Shown piece after piece: positions 17,996-26,535 of a stretch of DNA of 64,000 bases. Source of the DNA: a virus; the IMG/VR virus record IMGVR_UViG_3300028608_000006, positions 62,001-126,000 of that record; one strand, given 5' to 3'. Made by a program: the position numbers and the translations under genes. The stretch's first letter is position 1. Each line of letters opens with the position of its first letter. Under the pieces are notes generated by a model. The model ran no database searches. It was not told the DNA's origin and saw nothing but the letters and a program-made list of their open reading frames with translations.

Positions 17996-18015
17996 CCTCC
18001 CTCTTCGGAGGGAGG
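17996..18015 (+). terminator. UUCG-tetraloop hairpin
   Basis: CCTCCCTC and GAGGGAGG form a perfect 8-bp stem closed by C(UUCG)G, an unusually stable loop, nine bases after the preceding stop. Confidence 0.75.
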
Positions 18016-18038
18016 ATTAACCACATGGAGTTTTAACG

Positions 18039-18497
18039 ATGAGTGACTTTACAAGGTTCAGTGCAGTTGAGTCTTTGAGTTACGACCAGGGTGCTAGTCG
18101 TTTCTACGGCAAGGACTTCTGGAAGGTGGCCGCAGGATATCGTTATTACATCGGGTTCAAGGGATCTTCTCGGTACATTGACGTTCCGACTGGGTTCCTA
18201 ACTGATGGCGCTACCATCCCACGGTTCTTGTGGTGGCTGCTTCCTCCTTTGGGCGAATACAGTCAGGCCACCACCCTTCACGATTACCTGTGTAGAACAT
18301 ACAAAATCATCGAAGTGATCGATGGTGTTCCAACGGAGGTGGCGGTAACCCGTAAGGAGATTGACGGGATCTTACGCGAAGCAATGGAAGTGCTTGAGGT
18401 AGCGGCTTGGAAACGCTTCCTGATCAATTGCGGCGTTGAAGGTTACCGGGTAGTGACTAATCCCACTAAACCCAAAGGACTCGCACTCGCTGAATAA
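18039..18497 (+). CDS. DUF1353 family protein (152 aa)
   Basis: The hallmark of the family is present: VPTGFLTDGATIPRFLWWLLPP (residues about 50-71), followed by G.YSQATTLHDYLC. Family members are common near phage tail and lysis genes; their biochemical role is not settled. ATG 18039 follows GGAG. The gene lies between the fibre-assembly-like gene and the next repeated-domain protein, preceded by the UUCG hairpin. Confidence 0.85.
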   Translation: MSDFTRFSAVESLSYDQGASRFYGKDFWKVAAGYRYYIGFKGSSRYIDVPTGFLTDGATIPRFLWWLLPPLGEYSQATTLHDYLCRTYKIIEVIDGVPTEVAVTRKEIDGILREAMEVLEVAAWKRFLINCGVEGYRVVTNPTKPKGLALAE

Positions 18498-18526
18498 CAA
18501 CATATTCCTTTGGGGGAGAACACATC

Positions 18527-19717
18527 GTGTTCGAATCTCTTCTATTTACAGCCGCGTTGGCTGGAGCTGACGACAACTCTGATTTGGCATTTCCAGGAGG
18601 AACGATTTACAGAGGGGTCGTTAAATCTGCTAACTTTATTACGGGCGACGTCCTGGCACAAGCCATCGGTCTGACAGACGGTACCCCTCACAACAACGCA
18701 GCGGGTTGGTTGCATTTCATTGAAGCCGACGGCACCGAGCTTTACATCTCGAAAAAGACCCTGCGGTATGGTCTGACGTATCAGTCGATTGACACGGCAC
18801 AATCCGGTAACAGCAAAGAAGTTACAATTGGTGGCGAAGTTTACATCGTCAGATTTATCAACGGTAATGAGGGCGCCACTAAGTTTGCTTACCAGCGTTA
18901 CATGTTGCCGTTGATTGATCCACCAAAACGGAATTCCTACCCAACAGACCCGGTGGTCCCAACATGGGGTTACTACACACCACTCATGATGGGTAACAAC
19001 GAACCAGACTACACCCAGCCTGGTTCTCAAACCATGTGTGCGGAAGCATATGGAGCGGGCTGGCTGACGCGCGGTTATCCTAATTTTGCATCCGTATGGT
19101 ACCAAGACAACCTCACCCCTCAGCTGTACCATGGCTGGCGCCCCCTGCTTATTAAGAAGTCTAGCCTACCGGTATCGGCCTACAAAGGACTGGTGAACCA
19201 AGCTAACTTTATCACGTTTGCAGCACTGGCTACAACGATGGGGGTTACCGAAGGCACACCGAGCAATGACACAGTGGAGTGGCTGCATTTCGTCGAAGAG
19301 GGTAAAGAAGTTTATATCCCCCGCATGGGTATTCGTCACACCATCAGTTGGGAACAATTGAATGCTAGAAACTTGATCACGGGTAACCGAACCATTGACA
19401 TTGGCGGACAAACGTTCAAGGTTCGCCTCATGACAGGGTGTGAACAAGACCCAGGTATCGCTGGCGGTGGTTTAGCGGCGCGGGAATGGAAGAAGTACAT
19501 CGTTGGTCTGACTGATGGGACGTACGACTCTCAAACAGCAGCTTGGGCGGGCGTGGGTAACGACGGAATCAATATTAGTATTTTGCAGGAAGCGTCTGCT
19601 AACGAAACGGGTGCCCACTCGGGCGCGGGTTATCCTGGTATCGCTGACATTTGGTATATCTCCGCCGATCAACTACACCCGTTCTTCAACTGGCGTCCAT
19701 TGCTGGAAAAGGTATGA
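18527..19717 (+). CDS. Two-copy repeated-domain adhesion protein (396 aa)
   Basis: The start is GTG 18527 behind GGGGGAG; the resulting MFESLLFTAALAG parallels the MFEALVG of the 14472 gene. Two tandem copies of the shared domain follow (about 25-205 and 215-396), each with Y.G.V..ANFIT, GTP.N....WLHF, the E..YI...LR.G...  segment, I.G..(Y/F).VR, and a terminal WRPLL. Surface adhesin or fibre-tip role is inferred. Confidence 0.72.
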   Translation: MFESLLFTAALAGADDNSDLAFPGGTIYRGVVKSANFITGDVLAQAIGLTDGTPHNNAAGWLHFIEADGTELYISKKTLRYGLTYQSIDTAQSGNSKEVTIGGEVYIVRFINGNEGATKFAYQRYMLPLIDPPKRNSYPTDPVVPTWGYYTPLMMGNNEPDYTQPGSQTMCAEAYGAGWLTRGYPNFASVWYQDNLTPQLYHGWRPLLIKKSSLPVSAYKGLVNQANFITFAALATTMGVTEGTPSNDTVEWLHFVEEGKEVYIPRMGIRHTISWEQLNARNLITGNRTIDIGGQTFKVRLMTGCEQDPGIAGGGLAAREWKKYIVGLTDGTYDSQTAAWAGVGNDGINISILQEASANETGAHSGAGYPGIADIWYISADQLHPFFNWRPLLEKV

Positions 19718-19731
19718 GTTAATAACGATAC

Positions 19732-19748
19732 CCTCCCCTCTAGGGAGG
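19732..19748 (+). terminator. Short GC hairpin
   Basis: CCTCCC and GGGAGG around CTCTA, followed by TTTCTA, 15 bases after the stop of the 396-aa gene. Confidence 0.6.
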
Positions 19749-19779
19749 TTTCTACATCGCTTTCTCCATGGGGAATACC

Positions 19780-21984
19780 ATGATTGAACAATTAGTCTCG
19801 ACAGGGAGTCAGGTAGAAATACCATTCGTTCCACCTGCTGTAGAGCCAGGCAACCCGTTTCAAGGATTCGTCAGCTCTGACGATCTGATCGACGGCGCTG
19901 CACTGGCTTCTTTACTTGCGCTGACCTCGGGCACTCCGTTCAACAACAAAGCAGGTTGGCTGAAATACATCGATGCGGGCAAAACGTTCTACATCGCACG
20001 TAAGCCACTTCGTTACGGAACTACAGTTGCTGCTTATAAAGCGGCTGCGTTGTTGGCTGGTAAGAACGTTACCATTCGTGGCGACATCTACAAGGTCCGC
20101 TTGATGTCTGGTATGGCCGCGGATCCGTTCAACTCCATTATCGGTATTGCCGGCGGCGGAGAGTGGAACCAGTACTTGTACCCGATCTTTGCAGCGGCTA
20201 ACCGTCCTACAGCGGCTGTGTGGTCGTATTACACGGCGGCTGATCTAGGACTCGCGCTCAACGATAGTCTCTATGGACAAAAGGGTTGGGTCACGGTCAC
20301 CAAAGATCAGCACAACACCATCACTACCGCTTTGGCTGCTCGCGGCTGGGACTACTCTGGTGGGACGAGTGTTAACCCTATCGACCGACGCACCGTTATC
20401 AACGATGCTAACGTGAACGAAGGTAACGGTACAGCTAGTCTGGACGTCTATGGTTTCCGACCTTTGTTGGAATTCATTGGCGTGGCTCCTCCTGAAGACC
20501 TGTACTACGGTGAAATTGCCGACGCGGACTTCATCACTCCGAGCGCGCTTGCTGCTGTGGTGAACTTAGCGTCTGGGGGTACTGTAACCAACGCCACGTC
20601 CAATTGGTTGAAGTATCGTTATAAAGGCAAGACCACGTACCTCGCGAAGAAGCCCCTGAGACACGGAATGACTTGGGAGCAAATGGATGCGGTAGGCGTC
20701 GTTAAGGGGAATATCCCCTATCTGTTCGGTGGTAAACGCTACGCGTTGACTCTTCCAACAGGTTCTGATACCGACCCAACTCCTAGCTACGGGTCTATTG
20801 CAACGGCTGGGTCTTTCAACGACCTGATTTACCCTGTGTACAACGGCGCGGCTGGTGGTCAGGCTGAGGTTATTGCCTATCCTCGTTGGGCTGCGTTTAC
20901 GGACGCCGACTTGGGCTTCGCAACAAATAAAGCCGCAGCTTCCGGAGGACTTGGTACGCTGACCTGGTGTAAAGAGGTTATCACCGGTGGGGCTAACCAC
21001 TTACTGCGTGGTTACAACGATGCTGACAACGTCGGTAACCGACAGATACTGGCGGGTTGGTACGTCGCTAACGGTGGTACTCAGCAGTACGCAGGGTGGC
21101 GTCCGCAGATCGAAGAGTTGACCGATCTGTCGAACGCTTGGTCAAGGGTGGCTAACCTTCCTGCCACACGGATGAACATTGGTTCAGCTTCGGTTGGCGG
21201 AAAGATTTATACCTTCGGTGGTGATGCGAACGATGGCAGTAACCCCACGGGAGCCTTGAGTGTCTACGACCCTGCGTTGGGAACATGGACCGCTAAAGCG
21301 GTGGGCCCTGCTATCCGTACTTGGCACTGCATGTGCGAAGGGACTGACGGTAAGGTCTACGTGCACGGTGGCTATAACTCCAGTGGCGTCTTTAGTGACC
21401 TGTGGGCTTATGACCCAGTAGCTAACACTTGGGCGCAAAAGGCTAGTGCCATCGACCGGTACGACGGTGTTATGACGTCTTACGGTGGCAAGTTGTACGT
21501 TGTTGGTGGTTATACCAACACCTACGCGAATGACCTGCGTTGCTACGACATCGCTACCAACACATGGAGTGTTAAAGCGAGCTTTGTAGGTGGTCGTCGT
21601 CACATGACGTTAAATGCTGTAGACGGGAAGCTGTACATGTCGGGCGGCAACGTGGGTGGTACCGAATTCTGGTCTTACGATATCGGTACTGATGTCTGGA
21701 CAAAGATGGCCGACCACCCAATGGGGAACATCGTTCAACACAGGTCCACGGTAGTGGGTGGGAAGATCTACTTCTTCGGCGGTAACGCCGGCGGGACGAT
21801 TGTCAAGAAGCTGTGGGTCTACGATCCTGTTGGTAACACGTGGACTCAACTGGCGGATATACTGACCACTAATGGCAGGACTACGCCGTTCATGACAGCC
21901 CCAGGCGACGGCCGCATTTACGTAGGCGGCGGTTATTATCCTGGCGTTGGTGTGTTGTCTGACGTCTGGACGTACAAACCATAA
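19780..21984 (+). CDS. Repeated-domain protein with C-terminal Kelch beta-propeller (734 aa)
   Basis: ATG 19780 has GGGGA six bases upstream and is preferred to the ATG at 19768. Residues about 20-225 and 240-450 are two copies of the domain found in the four genes upstream (GWLKYIDAGKTFYIARKPLRYG, WRPLLE). From about 455 to the end are six Kelch motifs, each with GGK.Y.FGG or DGK.Y..GG and a Y(D)P...TW partner strand; the last blade has Y(K)P. This predicts a six-bladed propeller, a usual protein- or glycan-binding scaffold. It ends the plus-strand fibre region. Confidence 0.8.
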   Translation: MIEQLVSTGSQVEIPFVPPAVEPGNPFQGFVSSDDLIDGAALASLLALTSGTPFNNKAGWLKYIDAGKTFYIARKPLRYGTTVAAYKAAALLAGKNVTIRGDIYKVRLMSGMAADPFNSIIGIAGGGEWNQYLYPIFAAANRPTAAVWSYYTAADLGLALNDSLYGQKGWVTVTKDQHNTITTALAARGWDYSGGTSVNPIDRRTVINDANVNEGNGTASLDVYGFRPLLEFIGVAPPEDLYYGEIADADFITPSALAAVVNLASGGTVTNATSNWLKYRYKGKTTYLAKKPLRHGMTWEQMDAVGVVKGNIPYLFGGKRYALTLPTGSDTDPTPSYGSIATAGSFNDLIYPVYNGAAGGQAEVIAYPRWAAFTDADLGFATNKAAASGGLGTLTWCKEVITGGANHLLRGYNDADNVGNRQILAGWYVANGGTQQYAGWRPQIEELTDLSNAWSRVANLPATRMNIGSASVGGKIYTFGGDANDGSNPTGALSVYDPALGTWTAKAVGPAIRTWHCMCEGTDGKVYVHGGYNSSGVFSDLWAYDPVANTWAQKASAIDRYDGVMTSYGGKLYVVGGYTNTYANDLRCYDIATNTWSVKASFVGGRRHMTLNAVDGKLYMSGGNVGGTEFWSYDIGTDVWTKMADHPMGNIVQHRSTVVGGKIYFFGGNAGGTIVKKLWVYDPVGNTWTQLADILTTNGRTTPFMTAPGDGRIYVGGGYYPGVGVLSDVWTYKP

Positions 21985-22005
21985 AGCAAAAAAAAGAGAA
22001 GGAAC

Positions 22006-22041
22006 TATAACCCTCCTACCCTTGCGGGTAGGAGGGTTATA
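22006..22041. terminator. Bidirectional hairpin terminator
   Basis: A perfect 16-bp stem (TATAACCCTCCTACCC) with loop TTGC separates the converging genes ending at 21984 and 22051. On the minus strand an eight-T run follows about 13 bases later. Confidence 0.88.
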
Positions 22042-22050
22042 ACTGCTTGG

Positions 22051-22275
22051 TTACAATTCGAGTTCCGCTTCCATGGCTTCGAGTACAGTGTCGAAGTCAC
22101 CGGAGTGTTCCTCGGCTACCAGACCGCCCATGCCCAAACCGGTGATGTCGTCCAGAGAACCATGCCATTGCTCATCGGTAGGATCGAAGAACAAAGAGAT
22201 GGGTGTACTGTGATCAGCGCAATGACGCACCAGCTTTTCCAAACGTTCTTCAAGCGAAACTTTTACATGAGGCAT
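22051..22275 (-). CDS. Small acidic hypothetical protein (74 aa)
   Basis: ATG 22275 has only a weak site (GGTAG). The product has a helical N-terminus (LEERLEKLVRHCADH), a short strand (ISLFFDP) and an acidic helix at the end. No known family. It is the last gene of the minus block that begins near 24077 and ends at the hairpin at 22006. Confidence 0.65.
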   Translation of the reverse strand: MPHVKVSLEERLEKLVRHCADHSTPISLFFDPTDEQWHGSLDDITGLGMGGLVAEEHSGDFDTVLEAMEAELEL

Positions 22276-22290
22276 AAGAGCTACCCATTG

Positions 22291-22668
22291 TTAGAATTTA
22301 GATTTAGCGTTCAGCGTGTTATTGATTTCAACCCCAAGATCTTTCAAAGAACGCTGCCCAATAACAACTTGCCCACGATGCCAACCCTTCAGCGTTTGAA
22401 AGGAATCCTTACACACCACCTTTACTTCGGTTTGTGCGATTCGGGACAACATCTCACATAGAGTATTAAGGTCGGCTTTGTCGTAAGCATGGAAGTAATG
22501 AACACGGGAGGTTGTCCGTACAACATGGATCGTCAAATAATCATCAAGGTCAGCAGGCGCTTTGTTCTCGAGCAACTTGATCCCGTACTGAGGGAAGAAG
22601 TCAGGGCGTCCGATAATCCTTAAGCCATCTAACGATCCCAGAGCAGGTTTCGGGATCAGCTTGCTCAT
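22291..22668 (-). CDS. Hypothetical protein (125 aa)
   Basis: ATG 22668 follows GAGGTAG and lies two bases after the upstream stop; a longer open frame would overlap that gene. The product starts MSKLIPKPALGSLDG and is a mixed alpha/beta protein (LTIHVVRTTSRVHYFHAYDK). No motif is recognised. Confidence 0.72.
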   Translation of the reverse strand: MSKLIPKPALGSLDGLRIIGRPDFFPQYGIKLLENKAPADLDDYLTIHVVRTTSRVHYFHAYDKADLNTLCEMLSRIAQTEVKVVCKDSFQTLKGWHRGQVVIGQRSLKDLGVEINNTLNAKSKF

Positions 22669-22670
22669 AA

Positions 22671-23165
22671 CTACCTCGGTGTTTTCGTAGCAAGGTACTG
22701 CCACGGTCCATTGGTCCAGAAGGTGTAGTCTTGTGGAAGGTCGATCAGAATCAAATCTAACGAAACATCCAACACCGTATTACCATGCTGATACTTGACC
22801 GTTACCTTCTGTTTATTGCTACGCGCTCTACCGAGCAGTGTCACCTTATAATAAACGGGCGCACCTTGGTTCTTCGAAGAAGGATGTTGCTGCCAGACTT
22901 CTTTACCAGCGTACCCCTCCAACAGCTTACGGATACGCGCACGCTCTTCGTTACGAGCACGAAGTTCGATCTTCAGTTCAGCTTGCCTCTCCAAGTGGAG
23001 GTTAGTGTTGAACTTCCTGGCATGCCACTGGATTTTTTGAACAGGCGTGAGTTCTTCATGCTCGTAGGAATAACTTTTCTCAGCGCCAACCTTTGCCCAA
23101 CCCAAAAGATCACTGTACATCTCACGACTGAGAACGATCTGATGGGGATCATTATTTACTTTCAT
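22671..23165 (-). CDS. Hypothetical protein (164 aa)
   Basis: ATG 23165 follows GGAGGTGATC, one of the best ribosome sites in the block, and overlaps the upstream gene by 14 bases. The middle is a charged helix (LERQAELKIELRARNEERAR) and the C-terminal third is beta-rich and basic (YYKVTLLGRARSNKQKVTVK). A nucleic-acid-binding role is conceivable from charge alone; no family is recognised. Confidence 0.75.
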   Translation of the reverse strand: MKVNNDPHQIVLSREMYSDLLGWAKVGAEKSYSYEHEELTPVQKIQWHARKFNTNLHLERQAELKIELRARNEERARIRKLLEGYAGKEVWQQHPSSKNQGAPVYYKVTLLGRARSNKQKVTVKYQHGNTVLDVSLDLILIDLPQDYTFWTNGPWQYLATKTPR

Positions 23166-23544
23166 GATCACCTCCGACAACTTGGACCGCAGGCGCACGG
23201 TTAAATGCGAAGTCCTGAAGAGGGATGCCTAACAGGAACTGACGCAGGGCGGTCTTGGTCAGACGGAAGTCACGAGCGCCATCTTCGAACTCCGCCACGG
23301 GCTTAACGCGCAGGGTGTGAGTAAACGCATCGGCCACAATCTCGATCTCGGCGATGGGGTTACCTTTCTTGCCTTCGATCTTGATCACGGTACGCCCATC
23401 GATGTTGTAGTGGTTGTACGTGAGGACAAAACTGGAAACAACATACTTCTCTTTGGACGGATGTACAGCTTTAATAGCCTGAGCTAGAGCAGCGCACTTC
23501 TCGAACTCGGACAGTTTGTCTTTGCCGTACGCAACTTCTTTCAT
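23152..23544 (-). CDS. Hypothetical protein (130 aa)
   Basis: ATG 23544 follows GGAG and overlaps the upstream stop by four bases (ATGA). The product has a helical start and an antiparallel-strand-like centre (VVSSFVLTYNHYNIDGRTVIKIEG, quoted in part: FVLTYNHYNIDG). No known domain. It is translationally coupled on both sides. Confidence 0.75.
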   Translation of the reverse strand: MKEVAYGKDKLSEFEKCAALAQAIKAVHPSKEKYVVSSFVLTYNHYNIDGRTVIKIEGKKGNPIAEIEIVADAFTHTLRVKPVAEFEDGARDFRLTKTALRQFLLGIPLQDFAFNRAPAVQVVGGDHESK

Positions 23545-24077
23545 GATTGCAACTCCACCGAAGAATGGTCATCACCGAGATCCAAGCCAGCCTGTTCTTC
23601 CAGCTCTTTGATACGAGCCTGAAGTTCAAGGACCTGAGCTTGGAGCGCCTTCTCGTTACCCAGAGACGCTTCCAGATGACGGGACAGCCAGCGGATACGT
23701 TCTTTACCAGCAGTCAGGTAAACGATGGACGAAGGCTTACCCGACATGATTGCCCGGTGTTTATCGTCGGAACTCATGTCCCCGTAGAGGAACACCTCGT
23801 TCGCCAACTCGTCATCGGTGTGATCACCCAGACACAGATCACCACGTTCTTTGTTGATCAGGTTAGGGAACGTATCTTCCCGACCTTCCAAGAACCAACG
23901 CGACGAAGGAGTAGGGCCTGCCAACAAGACAGGTACACCCAGTTCAGCCAAGACATTTGCCCGAGTACTGGATTTAGTGATTTCGAGAACTTGCTCGAAG
24001 CTCAACTCTGGCATACGGAACTCTTCACCACGAATACGAAGAGTACGGCCTTTAACTGGATTAGGACGGTCACCCAT
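23541..24077 (-). CDS. Hypothetical protein with C-terminal coiled coil (178 aa)
   Basis: ATG 24077 follows AAGGAATT. Residues about 138-168 (EKALQAQVLELQARIKELEE) form a clear coiled coil, so it probably oligomerises. The N-terminal part contains LAGPTPSSRWFLEGRED and an acidic middle. No family recognised. It is the first gene of a four- to five-gene coupled block. Confidence 0.78.
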   Translation of the reverse strand: MGDRPNPVKGRTLRIRGEEFRMPELSFEQVLEITKSSTRANVLAELGVPVLLAGPTPSSRWFLEGREDTFPNLINKERGDLCLGDHTDDELANEVFLYGDMSSDDKHRAIMSGKPSSIVYLTAGKERIRWLSRHLEASLGNEKALQAQVLELQARIKELEEQAGLDLGDDHSSVELQS

Positions 24078-24109
24078 GAAATAATTCCTTGTGCAAAAAT
24101 AGAGGTAAG

Positions 24110-24137
24110 CCCCTGTCCCCGGTTAGGAAGACAGGGG
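24110..24137 (-). terminator. GC hairpin terminator
   Basis: CCCCTGTC and GACAGGGG form an 8-bp stem directly after the stop of the 268-aa gene. The loop can pair further (CCC/GG). Confidence 0.65.
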
Positions 24138-24143
24138 TAGTAA

Positions 24144-24950
24144 TCAAGCTGGTTGTAGCACTGACTCGAGACGTTGCGCCAGTTGTTGCTTCTCGCGTGC
24201 GTTCATGTGTTCCACGCTGCGAGGGGTCGAACGGCGATCACGCTTTTCTTGCTTTTCGAGTACCCGCAATGTACGGTTGATTTGCGACTTTGGATACTCG
24301 TTCAGATCGTAGGCGTAAACGTAGCCGTCAACGCTGATCATGTTCTTGCTGGCGTCTTCAGGATCGATGTAGATCTTGCACGGCAGGTCCAGCTTATCGG
24401 CGGAACGAATGGTCGTCCGCAGGATAGTCAGTTCCGAGTGCACGGCGCTCATGATCTTCGGGAAGAAGTCAGCAATGATAGCTGCGGTCTTCTCGTAGAT
24501 ACGAGGGCCTTTGATCAGGTTGTTGGTCAGCAGTTCGAAGACTGCCTCTTCGATGGTGATCGAAGAACGCGGGACGTAGAAAGTGAAAGATACACTGCCC
24601 CGCACAACAACGTAGTGGGTACGCTCAGTACAGCCGATCGTAACCAGACGGAAATCCCCATTGTTACCCTCGATCATGCCATACGAAATGATCGGGTGAT
24701 TCAGTACAACTTTAACCACGCGGTCGCTGTTCTCTTCCGCTGGTGTGCGGAACGAGGGCTTACCGGTCTGCGAGAGCACAACCAGTGTGCGCTCCTCCGT
24801 GGATTGGGCGAACTCTTTGTCAATGCCGAGGTCCGACAACAAAGAGAAAGCTTCGCCATCTCCTGGGTGGTTGGTAGCTTGCAAGACGATCCCAAGCGGA
24901 CTCGGGGTGTATTGGTGGCTGATTGCATTCTTCTTAGCTTGAGACGTCAT
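24144..24950 (-). CDS. Hypothetical protein (268 aa)
   Basis: ATG 24950 follows GGAG. The product has a beta-rich first half (RLVTIGCTERTHYVVVRGSVSF, quoted in part: THYVVVRGSVSFTFYVP), a helical middle and a basic, charged C-terminus (EKQEKRDRRSTPRSVEHMNA). No enzyme motif or membrane segment is visible. It is monocistronic or the end of the operon containing 24990-30324. Confidence 0.75.
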   Translation of the reverse strand: MTSQAKKNAISHQYTPSPLGIVLQATNHPGDGEAFSLLSDLGIDKEFAQSTEERTLVVLSQTGKPSFRTPAEENSDRVVKVVLNHPIISYGMIEGNNGDFRLVTIGCTERTHYVVVRGSVSFTFYVPRSSITIEEAVFELLTNNLIKGPRIYEKTAAIIADFFPKIMSAVHSELTILRTTIRSADKLDLPCKIYIDPEDASKNMISVDGYVYAYDLNEYPKSQINRTLRVLEKQEKRDRRSTPRSVEHMNAREKQQLAQRLESVLQPA

Positions 24951-24989
24951 CGTTAAAACTCCATGATTAACAACAAATATAAGCGACGC

Positions 24990-25511
24990 TTACACCCACT
25001 TAATAGTGACGTCGCTCGGGCCAACACTTTCTTCTGGGTTCTTTACATCGTTAAATGGATGTGTCATCCTGGTACTGGACTTGTTAGTGTTCAGCACTTC
25101 GATTTCCCCGACACGAGCCATATGAACTCTGTCCAAAATACGGTGTTCCTGTGTAATATGAGCATCCCAGACTAATTTGTCTGTAGTGAGTGTCACAGGT
25201 TTTACAACGCGTTCCTGTCCTTCGAATACAGGTTGGTACACAAAGAAGTTCATGTGAGGGAATTTATCCTTCTCAAAGAACCTCGCGACATTAGGAAACA
25301 CCCCAATGAAGCATGCCTCAACCGTAGGAGATACTGAGATCGCCTTCATAGGAGGTTCTGGATACGCCCAGGAGGAGTCTTCTGCTTCCCCCGGAGTATC
25401 TGAGCCCGCCTGTGTCCCCGGCGTCCAGATCCCCTCTAGATCTCCGTTAAAGCTGATATGGTACAAGGAGAGACCTAGCAACAAGCGGCTACGAACAAAC
25501 CGAACGTTCAT
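24990..25511 (-). CDS. Hypothetical protein with YHIS motif (173 aa)
   Basis: The N-terminus reads LYHISFNGDLEGIWTP, followed by a Pro/acidic linker, ISVSPTVEACFIGVFPNV, a beta-rich middle (NFFVYQPV) and HPFNDVKNP near the end. The pattern recalls small phage proteins opening with YH[IV]S and a loosely ADP-ribosyl-transferase-like layout, but I cannot name a family. The start overlaps the upstream stop by four bases. A 5-bp hairpin (24980-24992) over its stop, followed by U-rich sequence, may end the transcript. Confidence 0.7.
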   Translation of the reverse strand: MNVRFVRSRLLLGLSLYHISFNGDLEGIWTPGTQAGSDTPGEAEDSSWAYPEPPMKAISVSPTVEACFIGVFPNVARFFEKDKFPHMNFFVYQPVFEGQERVVKPVTLTTDKLVWDAHITQEHRILDRVHMARVGEIEVLNTNKSSTRMTHPFNDVKNPEESVGPSDVTIKWV

Positions 25512-25756
25512 AGTTGTTGCACGAACTGGTGGTTAGCGATAGTAAGCAGACCTACGCAACGAGCGTTATCCAACCCACCTCCACCGGCCACCAACGTGTG
25601 TACTTTGCTGTTGTGCTCAACAACCAACAACAGGGTCTTGATGTTACCCCATTCGTTGTTCTCGATACCGTCAGCCATCAACCGCAAGAACTTAACTGCG
25701 TCCTCGTTGGAGTTGATCTGACCGTTGTTGGGCAGTTCGTGGATCTTAGCTACCAT
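25508..25756 (-). CDS. Small hypothetical protein (82 aa)
   Basis: ATG 25756 follows AAGGACC and overlaps the upstream gene by 11 bases. It contains a hydrophobic strand pair (IKTLLLVVEHNSKVHTLVAGGGG) flanked by helices. The GGGG turn and LDNARCVGLLTIA recall small alpha/beta proteins, but no family is recognised. Confidence 0.72.
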   Translation of the reverse strand: MVAKIHELPNNGQINSNEDAVKFLRLMADGIENNEWGNIKTLLLVVEHNSKVHTLVAGGGGLDNARCVGLLTIANHQFVQQL

Positions 25757-26324
25757 GACGGAGGTCCTTGAGCTGCTGGACGATAACAGGACCCGACATC
25801 GCTTCGATCTCCGCCTTCGTCAGTCCGTGATTCAGGCCGCGCTCAGGGAACTTGAACCCCACGCTCTTGTTCGGGTTGGTGAACGCTGAGACGCCCGGTT
25901 CTTGTCCACGACGGAAACCGCCACCAAACGGTTTCACCACGACAACATTCTTCGCCGGCTCTTGACCGGGGAACGACGGTTTTCGGGAAATCGTACCCGA
26001 GCTATGGTGATACCACGGACGGAGGAAATCCACAATCTTCTTGCGCAGACCACGACGATCGACCTGAACACGGTCTTGGTTAAGGATACGTTCAGGTTCG
26101 TTGATACCGAGATAGTCGCCGTGGATTGCATGGTGGTACATATGCTCGACATCGTTATCCATCATGACCTTGCCAGCGAAGTCACCGGCGAAGTAGTAGC
26201 GTGGTCGGGTGATCATTGCCTTGCTCCCATCGCGGGATTCAAAGCCGAGATTGACACCTGGAATAACAAATCCGCCAACCACCAATTGGTTAAAGCGGAT
26301 GCCCAGACCGGTTGCGCCTTTCAT
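25746..26324 (-). CDS. Hypothetical protein (192 aa)
   Basis: ATG 26324 follows TTTGGAG; it overlaps the upstream gene by 35 bases. The product is Gly/Pro-rich and basic: N-terminal strands (FNQLVVGGFVIPGVNLGF), a His-rich patch (HMYHHAIHGDY), RRGLRKKIVDFL and a Gly/Arg segment (KPFGGGFRRGQEPG). No family recognised; the basic character would suit nucleic-acid contact. Confidence 0.72.
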   Translation of the reverse strand: MKGATGLGIRFNQLVVGGFVIPGVNLGFESRDGSKAMITRPRYYFAGDFAGKVMMDNDVEHMYHHAIHGDYLGINEPERILNQDRVQVDRRGLRKKIVDFLRPWYHHSSGTISRKPSFPGQEPAKNVVVVKPFGGGFRRGQEPGVSAFTNPNKSVGFKFPERGLNHGLTKAEIEAMSGPVIVQQLKDLRHGS

Positions 26325-26535
26325 AATAGTTCTCCAAAGCCTTGTCAATATGTTCCCGAGAGGGATGAGTCATTTCACGATGCTTCCTGCTCCGATAATC
26401 GAAGCCACCATTCCACACAACAAAATCTGCAACAATTAACCGACTCTGGATAAAGTACACCGTAGTCGGTTCATGGTTGGCGCTGCGGGAAAGGAGTTGA
26501 CAAATAGCAAGCCCTAACGTGTTTTTAAGTTTCAT
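26290..26535 (-). CDS. Small basic hypothetical protein (81 aa)
   Basis: ATG 26535 has TAAGGGCG upstream and overlaps the preceding stop by 11 bases. The product starts MKLKNTLGLAICQLL and ends in a basic, His/Arg-rich helix (HIDKALENYYERRNRSGHPL). No family recognised. Overlaps on both sides (11 and 35 bases) show extreme packing. Confidence 0.65.
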   Translation of the reverse strand: MKLKNTLGLAICQLLSRSANHEPTTVYFIQSRLIVADFVVWNGGFDYRSRKHREMTHPSREHIDKALENYYERRNRSGHPL

